From: Butyrivibrio hungatei
GTDB lineage: Bacteria > Bacillota > Clostridia > Lachnospirales > Lachnospiraceae
Reading direction: 5' to 3'
Assembly: GCF_900101605.1 (NCBI RefSeq)
Contig: NZ_FMUR01000005.1
Span: 62,001-126,000 of the forward strand
Length of the DNA stretch: 64,000 nucleotides
Shown piece after piece: positions 10,153 to 17,111 of this stretch (its first letter is position 1; every line of letters begins with the position of its first letter). The notes beneath the pieces are model-generated. The model was given only the letters and a program-made list of their open reading frames with translations. It was not told the origin of the DNA and did no database searches. A program made the translations under genes and the position numbers.

Positions 10153-10190
10153 AAAACCATGTAGCTTTATACGGCTACATGGTTTTTTGG
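10153..10190 (+). terminator. glyA terminator
   Basis: The stem AAAACCATGTAGC / GGCTACATGGTTTT around a seven-base loop is followed directly by a T-run. Confidence 0.85.
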
Positions 10191-10277
10191 TTTCTCCATC
10201 TATTTGATTGCATTTATGATTGAGATTTTGATTATATTGTCAAAAAATAAAATAAGATATCATAAATTATTTTATGG

Positions 10278-10318
10278 AAAATTGTCGGCATTTTTTAAAT
10301 GTGCGACAATTTTTTCTT
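10278..10318 (+). terminator. Orphan terminator-like hairpin
   Basis: The stem AAATTGTCGGCA / TGTGCGACAATTT around a T/A-rich loop is followed by TTTCTTTT. It stands about 90 bases after the glyA terminator and no convincing gene lies before it. The 10204-10443 frame around it is AT-rich and not protein-like. It might end a short transcript of unknown kind. Confidence 0.5.
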
Positions 10319-10466
10319 TTATACGGCTCTTTATTGCTGGGATTTCTTGGACGGCAAATGAATATGCAGAATTGATTGTAATGTACATACAATTAAGAAT
10401 ATACACAGAATATTTGACAATTATAAATAAAATATCAAAATAAATAAAGAAAAAATATAAAATGTC

Positions 10467-10495
10467 TTGACAAATTAATGCCCTATAAATATAAT
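10467..10495 (+). promoter_or_regulatory. Consensus housekeeping promoter
   Basis: TTGACA and TATAAT are both perfect and separated by exactly 17 bases. It is one of the best-matching promoters in the window. Transcription would begin near 10502, at the left edge of the structured RNA. Confidence 0.85.
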
Positions 10496-10501
10496 GGAGT
10501 C

Positions 10502-10885
10502 AGATAAAGAAAAGGGAATTAATATAAAGAATACTTCTCCTGAGAGTTCTTTAGATCGAAAGAGCAGGGAGAAAGAATAGGAGGTACGGTCCAAAGGGAT
10601 AGTTAATTAAAATATTCAGGGAAAGGATGGTACAGACCACCAAAATATTTTGAACTAACTAATTAGGTATTGTTTAGGATTTTAATTAAAGTTCAGCTCT
10701 TCCGGTACATGATTCGTGGTTTTTCAATATTTAATTCTTGAGCCACAGCATCTGAATGCAAAAATGAATGGAAAGATAGTAGCTGGGAAATTGGAGGACA
10801 GTCCATTGGACATGGAAAATTTTAGTTCAGAAGAGTACTCGGTATAGGGCAGAAGCAGGTAAAAAGATGAAGCTTCTGCCCTTTG
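10502..10885 (+). ncRNA. Candidate structured RNA, class not recognised
   Basis: About 380 bases lie between a perfect promoter and a terminator-like hairpin (GGGCAGAAGC / GCTTCTGCCC at 10847-10881). I can fold several stems. One is GTTCTTT/AAAGAGC inside CTTCTC/GAGAAAG (10533-10575). A long one is AGTTAATTAAAATATT (10601 on) with AATATTTTGAACTAACT (10644 on), enclosing a small GATGGT/ACCACC hairpin. GTGG..CAA/TTG..CCAC lies near 10716-10745, and GTCCATTGGAC at 10801-10811. The segment GTCCAA at 10590 could also pair with TTGGAC at 10806. It lacks the signatures of tmRNA, RNase P, SRP RNA and 6S RNA. A 27-codon reading frame near its 3' end has no ribosome binding site. It could be a free RNA or a long leader of the following gene. 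Confidence 0.6.
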
Positions 10886-10926
10886 ATTATGCATATTTAT
10901 GTGTTAAAATAATGGGGAAGAAATAA

Positions 10927-12252
10927 ATGAATAATGGGGATATGAGTGTAATGGATGAGCAAGTTTTAGATGAAAGAAGACTTGAGAGGAGACGGAGAAG
11001 AAGGCGAAACCAGAGGATAGCTTATTTGATTTTGGCAGGAGTAATGGTAGTTGCATCTGCCCTGATTTTCATAACGGTATATTCCCTAAATAGAGTATTT
11101 AAGTTTGTTAAACCAAACGGAGGAGATCTTGTTGCGGCTGCCGAGATGAGCTCGGAGGAAGTTATTATCGAAAGTCCGGGTGCATCGGGAGGAGAGACAT
11201 CGCAGACGCAGGAGATGTCGTATGATGATCTGCTTGATGACAGTATTGATACAATCATCGAGGGGATGAGTTTGGAAGATAGGGTTGCGGGACTCTTTAT
11301 CGTAACTCCCGAACAGCTTACGGGAGTGTCTACAGCCGTCAAGGCAGGGAGCGGAACACAGGAAGCTCTTATGAATTATGCTGTTGGCGGAATGGCTTAT
11401 TTTTCAAAAAATATTAAAAATGAAGATCAGATCACAGAGATGCTGGATACAACTTCTTCAATGAGTAAGTATCCCGTGTTTACTTTGGTTGCGGAAGACG
11501 GAAGCAAGAACGGCGCGATTTCTTCAAATCTCGGTATTGAAGGCGTAACAGATGTTACCGATTCCGATTCTGCGAGAGATAATGCGAAAGCAATTGGAAG
11601 TGCCATGTATAAGTATGGCTTCAACTTCAATATCTCACCTGTGATGGATTCATCAAGTAATGATAAGGAAGAAAAGGACTTTAATAAGGTTAAGGATATA
11701 GCGGTATCTTTTTCATCGGGTCTGAAAGACGCAGGAATGACTTCATGTCTGAATGCTTTCCCTGCTAAGGTCGATACGTCGCATGGAAAGACTGAAGTGG
11801 AAAAGAGTGTAACGGATCTTGAATCTTCTGAGTACAAGATATTTGAGGAAGCTGTAAAAAATGATTCCGTGAATGCAATCATGGTTACGGGTGCTTCTTA
11901 TCCCAATGTGGACGGAGACGACACACCTGCATGTCTTTCGGAGAAGATGGTTACGGGGCAACTCAGGGATCACCTTGGATTTGACGGTATCATACTTACG
12001 GATGCACTTAACACTTCAGCGATAACAAAGTTTTATTCGGCGGATGAAGCGGCAGTTGCGGCAATTAAGGCAGGCGCCGACATGATATATCTTCCGGAAG
12101 ATTTCAAGAAGGCATACGAGGGCGTCAAGAAGGCTGTTGCGGATGGAACGATATCCGAGGACAGGATCAATGAATCTCTCAGAAGGATCTACAAGATCAA
12201 GTATGCAGGACGCGTTGATATGATCATGGATAAAAAAGATAATGTGCAGTAA
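10927..12252 (+). CDS. Membrane-anchored GH3-like protein, probably degenerate
   Basis: The 441-residue protein has a cytoplasmic Arg-rich start, one membrane segment (about residues 31-54), an acidic linker, and an extracellular domain like glycoside hydrolase family 3 (NagZ-type beta-N-acetylhexosaminidase). Family features include LFIVTPEQLTGV, GGMAYFSKNI, YGFNFNISPVMD and the nucleophile-region HLGFDGIILTDAL. The NagZ motif KHFPGHGD, which supplies the catalytic His-Asp dyad, is replaced by LNAFPAKVD, so the usual catalysis looks lost. A scaffold or sugar-binding role is possible. The ATG follows GGGGAAG. A terminator follows the stop. Confidence 0.75.
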   Translation: MNNGDMSVMDEQVLDERRLERRRRRRRNQRIAYLILAGVMVVASALIFITVYSLNRVFKFVKPNGGDLVAAAEMSSEEVIIESPGASGGETSQTQEMSYDDLLDDSIDTIIEGMSLEDRVAGLFIVTPEQLTGVSTAVKAGSGTQEALMNYAVGGMAYFSKNIKNEDQITEMLDTTSSMSKYPVFTLVAEDGSKNGAISSNLGIEGVTDVTDSDSARDNAKAIGSAMYKYGFNFNISPVMDSSSNDKEEKDFNKVKDIAVSFSSGLKDAGMTSCLNAFPAKVDTSHGKTEVEKSVTDLESSEYKIFEEAVKNDSVNAIMVTGASYPNVDGDDTPACLSEKMVTGQLRDHLGFDGIILTDALNTSAITKFYSADEAAVAAIKAGADMIYLPEDFKKAYEGVKKAVADGTISEDRINESLRRIYKIKYAGRVDMIMDKKDNVQ

Positions 12253-12264
12253 TGTGGACCAATC

Positions 12265-12305
12265 AAAGGCTGTACCGTGACGTGAGTTATGGGTACAGCC
12301 TTTTT
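12265..12305 (+). terminator. Terminator of the GH3-like gene
   Basis: AAAGGCTGTACC pairs with GGTACAGCCTTT and is followed by T residues. Confidence 0.85.
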
Positions 12306-12310
12306 GTTAC

Positions 12311-12605
12311 GCTCTGCTCCAAAGCCATCCGCTTGGAGGTAGTTGCTTTTCACCGTGCGGCAATAAGGCGGATTTTCTTGTAGTTGCGTATGTTGATATT
12401 CAAGGCATAAAAAGATTTAAGCTTCCATTCTTCGCTCCAAAACTCGCCCATAGATGGGCTCAAACAGTTGGAGCGAAAGCAGAATGAAATCTTAAATCTT
12501 TTTATTGCTCTTGAATATGGCAACATACTTAAATACTGCGAAAATCCGCCTTATTTCCGCACGGTGAAGTTTCTACATTTCTAAACGGATGGCTTTGGGG
12601 CAGGG
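12311..12605. repeat. Giant imperfect inverted repeat A
   Basis: Two arms of about 130 bases fold back on each other. Perfectly matched blocks include CCAAAGCCATCCG (12319) with 12586-12598, TTCACCGTGCGG (12349) with 12557-12568, AATAAGGCGGATTTTC (12362) with 12540-12555, and AAAAAGATTTAAG with its partner near 12491. The outer arms also match (GCTCTGCTCC with GGGGCAGGGC). The apex carries a small GCCCA/TGGGC stem inside TTCGCTCCAA/TTGGAGCGAA. It contains no gene and lies between a terminator and the next gene. Arm sequence is not related to the other giant hairpins here. Confidence 0.85.
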
Positions 12606-12779
12606 CTGTGTATGAAGAGCTATAGTAACCAATGGCGTGAGGAGGCGTAAGGCAGTGTTATCTGAAATGGATACACAGCAGCACTCTATAATTTTATAAA
12701 AAGGCTATTAAATCTAGTCAATAAATATTTCTTTTTACGTTTTGACGGAGTACAATGAGGGTGCAGAATAGTATGTAAT

Positions 12780-12817
12780 CTTTGCACTGAAATTCGCGGT
12801 GATATACCGGTGCAAAG
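12780..12817 (+). promoter_or_regulatory. Hairpin abutting the ribosome binding site
   Basis: CTTTGCAC and GTGCAAAG pair around a 22-base loop and end four bases before AGGAGG of the next gene. Such a placement could modulate translation. I cannot match it to a known riboswitch. Confidence 0.45.
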
Positions 12818-12830
12818 TGAAGGAGGTAAT

Positions 12831-13778
12831 ATGGCAGATTTAAGTATTAATAGTCAGATATCTAATTCGCTGAATTCATCCGTAAATGCACGTGGTATTG
12901 AACCTCAGAAAACGGCAGATGCAAAGAGCATTGATACTCAGAATAGGAATACCGATGACGGCAGACAGAATGCGACAAAGGAAGCGGCGTCTAAAGCAGA
13001 GGAAGTCAGAACATCGGAATATGGGCCTATTATAGCGAAATCCGGTGATGGTGATACAGTTCGTGTAAAGAATGAAAAGTCAGACCTTAGAGCGGATGAT
13101 AAGGAAAATTCAAAAGCCCTCTACGATGTCAATAAGGCAGCGAATGACAGGAGGGAAAAAGAGGTTGTTCCCAATATAGATCTTCCCGAGAAAAAGAAGG
13201 ATGATGCTGCTGTTGATGCTCAGAAGCGGGAACAGAAGATTGAAGATGATGCAAAAGAAAATATAAGAGCAGAAGCAAAAACCGAAGCAGAAGAAGCGAA
13301 AGAAGCTCCAAAGTATGAGCAGAAGAGAAGCAAGATAGATCTCACGGATAAAGGTGAGAGAGAAAAAATGGCAAAGAAGGCTGCCGAGAGTGCTAAAAAG
13401 CAGTCTATTGAAGAGACCAATCCCGGACTCGTTGACAGAAAGAATCAGGAAAAGATCGCACAGGCCGGTTCAAGTGCTTATGCCGGTTATACGGATGCGC
13501 AGTTGCAACAGATGTACTTAAGGGGAGATGTGTCCCAGATTGAGTATAATGCAGAGGTTGAAGCAAGAGATGCTGCAAGGGAAGCAAGGCTTGAAAGTGC
13601 TAACGAGAATTTTCGTAAGATCATAGAGGATGAGGCAGAGAGCAGGGAGATTGAGCGTACCGAAGATATGGTAAATACGATCCAAACGGGAGACGTTTTG
13701 GAAGGTGAAGGAACGGTGCCTCTTGAAGTTCGTCTTCAGGCGATACAGAATGCGGAAAATATGGTAGCATCCGGCTAA
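12831..13778 (+). CDS. Charged, helix-rich protein of unknown function
   Basis: The 315-residue protein has no signal peptide and no membrane segment. It is very rich in Lys, Glu, Asp and Ala, with long stretches that read as charged helices or coiled coil (for example residues 130-200). A more ordered region has the motif GYTDAQLQQMYLRGDVSQIEY near residues 221-240, then EARDAAREARLESA. The start MADLSINSQISNSLNSS resembles no domain I know. I start at the ATG eight bases after AGGAGGT. The gene is alone, after the giant hairpin and before a terminator. Function unknown. Confidence 0.7.
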   Translation: MADLSINSQISNSLNSSVNARGIEPQKTADAKSIDTQNRNTDDGRQNATKEAASKAEEVRTSEYGPIIAKSGDGDTVRVKNEKSDLRADDKENSKALYDVNKAANDRREKEVVPNIDLPEKKKDDAAVDAQKREQKIEDDAKENIRAEAKTEAEEAKEAPKYEQKRSKIDLTDKGEREKMAKKAAESAKKQSIEETNPGLVDRKNQEKIAQAGSSAYAGYTDAQLQQMYLRGDVSQIEYNAEVEARDAAREARLESANENFRKIIEDEAESREIERTEDMVNTIQTGDVLEGEGTVPLEVRLQAIQNAENMVASG

Positions 13779-13808
13779 ACAGCAGTTAAAAAGGTATAGA
13801 CATAAACA

Positions 13809-13850
13809 AACAGCTCGGACCAAAAAAACGATCCGGGCTGTTATTTTTTT
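13809..13850 (+). terminator. Terminator
   Basis: AACAGCTCGGA pairs with TCCGGGCTGTT (one G-U) around AC-rich loop sequence and is followed by ATTTTTTT. It sits just beyond the stop of the charged protein and abuts the convergent minus-strand gene. Confidence 0.8.
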
Positions 13851-14376
13851 ACCCAACTTTTCTATTTATAAGACTGCTTAGCGTTTCGTATATGCTGTCT
13901 TTATTTAAATAAATAAGATTTGCGACGATGATTCCGAGAGTCACCGTGATAAATAAGAAGTTTTGCCAGTGCATCTTGTATACCGTGTGGAAAAACTCTC
14001 TGTACATGACAGATTTTATGGTATATCCCAAAAAACCGATAGCAAACGGCGAGGTAACAAGTGTTTCAAGGTTTTTGGCATTCTTCATAACGGCCTTGAA
14101 AGCAATTGCGCATAAAAAAGCAACCAGGATATAGAGAAGAATTGAAACAACATCGAATACAGCCCATTTAATCATTGCTATATTGCCCGGTTTAATCCTG
14201 AAATCCTGAGGAAATGACAAAATGATACTTGAAATCGCATTGATCAGATTGTAAGCCCCGGCACAAAAAAGTGATCCGTATACGATCACCAGTTTATAAA
14301 TGCTTATGGATTCCGGAACGTAGTCTGCGTCTGATGTAATTTCATTCAAATAGTTATTGCTGTTCATAATATCCAT
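13849..14376 (-). CDS. Hypothetical membrane protein
   Basis: The protein has 175 residues with four hydrophobic segments (IYKLVIVYGSLFCAGAYNLI, WAVFDVVSILLYILVAFLCAI, SPFAIGFLGYTI and NFLFITVTLGIIVANLIYL). I recognise no family motif. The chosen start, MDIMNSNN, follows AAAGGA. An upstream in-frame start at 14484 has no good ribosome binding site. The next upstream minus-strand gene is a small lipoprotein about 170 bases away. Confidence 0.6.
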   Translation of the reverse strand: MDIMNSNNYLNEITSDADYVPESISIYKLVIVYGSLFCAGAYNLINAISSIILSFPQDFRIKPGNIAMIKWAVFDVVSILLYILVAFLCAIAFKAVMKNAKNLETLVTSPFAIGFLGYTIKSVMYREFFHTVYKMHWQNFLFITVTLGIIVANLIYLNKDSIYETLSSLINRKVG

Positions 14377-14544
14377 GTTTTTTCCTTTATATAAAGCACA
14401 TAGTGCGTAAAAATTATTTGGGTTATATCCCACCTTGGGATTATCTATCAGCAGAAGGAGGTAATCCGATCGTGATAATCTCAAGATGGGTGGTAAAAGT
14501 ATATATACAGAGTCGTTTGATCACCCCTAGAGTGAGACATCTGT

Positions 14545-14856
14545 TTAGTAAGTTATGGCAATGTCAGTACCGGTAGATAGGATAGCAGAGATACCGATAT
14601 TCCCCGTTTTTGCGTCAGTAGTGATGCCACTTGATGAAGAAAGAGAGGACCCTGTAGATGCGGCATCTGAAGTTGATGCCAAAGCATCAACTCCGGAGAA
14701 TGAAGAACCCGTATCTAATGAAGGGGTGGCATCCGAAGGGGATGCGGTATCTTCTATATTTGTGCCTGACTCGGATGTTTCTCCCGAAGACTGACATGCC
14801 ATAAGCGTGAAAGCTAATGATGTTGCAACCAAAATTGCAAAAATATTTTTTTTCAT
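14545..14856 (-). CDS. Small Ser/Thr/Asp-rich lipoprotein
   Basis: This is a 103-residue protein with a lipoprotein signal peptide: MKKNIFAILVATSLAFTLMAC, with the lipobox LMAC and Cys21. The mature part is a low-complexity chain of Ser, Thr, Asp, Ala and Gly with no fold that I can recognise, ending in a short hydrophobic stretch. The start has GGAGG upstream. An 80-codon open frame on the opposite strand is a by-product of the biased composition. It may be a surface spacer or stub, but its function is unknown. Confidence 0.6.
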   Translation of the reverse strand: MKKNIFAILVATSLAFTLMACQSSGETSESGTNIEDTASPSDATPSLDTGSSFSGVDALASTSDAASTGSSLSSSSGITTDAKTGNIGISAILSTGTDIAITY

Positions 14857-15136
14857 ATATCTAAACCTCCGAAACAATCGTGTATTAGTAGTGTTAATAC
14901 AGTTATAACATGATTGCTTATGGGTGTCAACAAAGTAATTTATTTTTTTGCAATTTTTTTGTGGAGCCGCTGATACACTGAGAGAAAGGATGTGGTGTGA
15001 AAGAAATTTTAATAAGAAATTTAAAAAAAAGTAATTTTTTCAAAAAAAGTCTACCAAAACGGATAAAAATGATGTATACTTGTGAACGTTGTGTGGTAAG
15101 AATGTGTTTAAATTGTGAAAACGGTGGTATTTGTTA

Positions 15137-15679
15137 ATGTTTACGAAAGAAAAACTGATTTTTGAATTACCAAAAGTGGACTATGATCTTTATTTTACTA
15201 AAGATTCGATCCTCTTCCTGGCAATCATCGTATCGATACTGTTTTCGATATGTATGTGTCTTTGGGGACACCGTTGTTTTAAGGTGATTGCTTCTATTCT
15301 TATTGCGACCGGACTTATGGCCGGAGGAATGATCGTATTGGAACCGCTTGTTCCAAGTCCGACACTTAAAATGTTCTTGCTTGTGCTTTTTGTCTTTATA
15401 GTAATGAGCTTATTCTTGGGCTTGTTATCTCTTATTGAAAAGAAGAGACGCGAAAAGGGCGAGGACAAAACAGGAATGAAGCGGATTATCCGCGCGATTG
15501 CACCAATTGTAGGAGCAGGAGTTATGTTTGGCGTTATATACACGGGTGTATACAGCGACATAATCGTGGATGCTTGCATCGCTGCAGTATTTGCAGTATT
15601 GGGCTACATTATCCAGATGTGCTCAAAGGGCGAAGATATTCAGTTCCGCACCTATGATGATATATATTACGGGAGGTGA
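15137..15679 (+). CDS. Membrane protein, first gene of the polysaccharide operon
   Basis: This 180-residue integral membrane protein has about six hydrophobic segments, resembling DUF4203/TM7-like proteins in its run of Gly-rich helices (ATGLMAGGMIVLEPLV, IVGAGVMFGVIYTGVY, AAVFAVLGYIIQM). It ends in a polar tail (FRTYDDIYYGR). I do not recognise a catalytic motif. The ATG follows GGTGG; an in-frame TTG two codons earlier is possible. The stop lies two bases before the start of the VTC gene, so the two are almost certainly cotranscribed and probably translationally coupled. Confidence 0.7.
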   Translation: MFTKEKLIFELPKVDYDLYFTKDSILFLAIIVSILFSICMCLWGHRCFKVIASILIATGLMAGGMIVLEPLVPSPTLKMFLLVLFVFIVMSLFLGLLSLIEKKRREKGEDKTGMKRIIRAIAPIVGAGVMFGVIYTGVYSDIIVDACIAAVFAVLGYIIQMCSKGEDIQFRTYDDIYYGR

Positions 15680-15681
15680 AT

Positions 15682-16368
15682 ATGCTTGATGTAAGTAGAA
15701 AAGAACTAAAGTATATCATTGGAACAGATGAGATATACATTTATAAGAGCAAGCTTGAGAAGATCATGGACGCCGATCCGCATAATAGGGACGGCGGTGG
15801 TTATACAATAAGATCACTTTACTTTGATACATTCCATGATAACGATTATATGGAGAAGCTGGACGGACTCGATAAGAGACAGAAGATCAGAATGAGGATC
15901 TACGATGGCCAGACCAATATAATTAAGCTTGAGCTTAAAGCTAAAGAGGGCGATTTCCAGAGAAAAAGATCGCTTAGTCTAAGTCTCGAAGAGGCGGAGA
16001 GTATGATAGATGGGGACTATACTTTCTTATTGGAGAGACCTGAGCATTTAGCTCACGGACTTTATACTTTTATGAATACGAAGGGATATGTTCCTAAGTG
16101 TATCGTTGAATATGACAGAATGGCTTTTATGAACGAATTCAATGATATAAGAATAACGTTCGATATGAATCTTAGAGCGTTGGAAGATCCTTCACAGTTC
16201 TTTAAGGATGACATTGAGTCATACAGAGTTGCCGATCCTTCGGAAACAACAATGGAAGTTAAATACAATGGGTTCCTATTCTCATATATTAAGCAAACAC
16301 TTGATATTGTAGACAAGCCCAGAGTATCAAACAGTAAATATGGTCGTTCAAGATCATTTGCAAAATAA
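15682..16368 (+). CDS. VTC-domain protein
   Basis: The 228-residue protein is nearly all VTC domain, the tunnel-fold domain of eukaryotic polyphosphate polymerase Vtc4. Motifs include RKELKYIIG at the start, GGGYTIRSLYFDT, KRQKIRMRIYDG, IKLELKAKEG and later TMEVKYNGFLFSYIK, which supply the basic residues and the metal-binding Glu expected in the tunnel. Bacterial VTC proteins cluster with DUF4956 and CotH genes, as here. The substrate is not established; polyphosphate or a nucleotide-derived product is possible. The start is the ATG behind GGGAGG. Confidence 0.85.
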   Translation: MLDVSRKELKYIIGTDEIYIYKSKLEKIMDADPHNRDGGGYTIRSLYFDTFHDNDYMEKLDGLDKRQKIRMRIYDGQTNIIKLELKAKEGDFQRKRSLSLSLEEAESMIDGDYTFLLERPEHLAHGLYTFMNTKGYVPKCIVEYDRMAFMNEFNDIRITFDMNLRALEDPSQFFKDDIESYRVADPSETTMEVKYNGFLFSYIKQTLDIVDKPRVSNSKYGRSRSFAK

Positions 16369-16398
16369 AAGGAAAAACGAGAAAGAGAGAGTAAAAAA

Positions 16399-17085
16399 AT
16401 GAAAGAGTATCTTTACACAGGACTATTGGACAAAGCAGGAAGTTTATCAATTCAGAATGTAATTCTTAACTTTGTAGCAGCATGTATTTTGAGTCTTATG
16501 ATATACATCTCATACAGAGTATCTCATTCAGGAGCAGTTTACAGTCGTAAATTCAATGTATCCCTTGTTATGCTTGCACTTGTAACAACACTTGTTATGA
16601 ATGTAATCGGCAATAACATTGCTTTGTCACTTGGTATGGTTGGTGCGTTATCAATCGTTCGTTTCAGAACAGCCATCAAGGATCCCAGAGACACAGCTTA
16701 TATTTTCTGGGCAATAGCAATTGGTATTACTTGTGGTGTATCAGACTATATCATGGCAGGAATCGGAACATTCATCATCTTTGTATTCCTTGTACTCTTC
16801 GGTGTTGTAAGAGATAACGAGAGAATTATGATCGTTATGAAGGCAGAGGCAGACAAGGTAGAGGATATCGATAAGGAAATTGCTTCTTTCTTTGCAGGTA
16901 AAGCTGTCATGAAGCTTCAGAATGTCAACAAAGACAAGAATGCAGCAGAGCTTATCTATGAAATTTCAGAAACAATCCTTAAGAAGCGTGAGAAGGCTAA
17001 CGGTTCATTTGTTCCTAATTTCTCTGCAAAAGTAGGAATCAAGTCAGTTAGTCTTGTAAGACAGGACGAAGAGATTAACCAGTAA
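16399..17085 (+). CDS. DUF4956 membrane protein
   Basis: The 228-residue protein has four membrane segments in its first 140 residues, including GNNIALSLGMVGALSIVRFRTAIKDPRDTAYIFW spread over two segments. The SIVRFRT..KDP..T motif is the DUF4956 signature. The C-terminal third is a soluble ferredoxin-like region. The family travels with VTC and CotH genes and its biochemical role is unknown. It sits 30 bases after the VTC gene and 26 before cotH, within one operon. Confidence 0.88.
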   Translation: MKEYLYTGLLDKAGSLSIQNVILNFVAACILSLMIYISYRVSHSGAVYSRKFNVSLVMLALVTTLVMNVIGNNIALSLGMVGALSIVRFRTAIKDPRDTAYIFWAIAIGITCGVSDYIMAGIGTFIIFVFLVLFGVVRDNERIMIVMKAEADKVEDIDKEIASFFAGKAVMKLQNVNKDKNAAELIYEISETILKKREKANGSFVPNFSAKVGIKSVSLVRQDEEINQ

Positions 17086-17111
17086 TTATAAAGAGTGAAT
17101 GGGGCTACTAA

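Noticed and set aside
10204..10443. A 79-codon open frame after glyA
   Set aside because: Extremely AT-rich, Ile/Lys-dominated composition, no ribosome binding site, and it spans a terminator-like hairpin.
10764..10847. A 27-codon frame near the 3' end of the structured RNA
   Set aside because: No ribosome binding site, length expected by chance, and it overlaps stems of the RNA. Kept only as a remark.
12311..12605. Hairpin A as an insertion sequence or MITE
   Set aside because: No target-site duplication, no transposase remnant, and no second copy of the arm sequence in the window.
14555..14794. A 79-codon plus-strand frame opposite the small lipoprotein
   Set aside because: It is antisense to a gene with a clear signal peptide and GGAGG; the biased Ser/Asp codons open the reverse frame.
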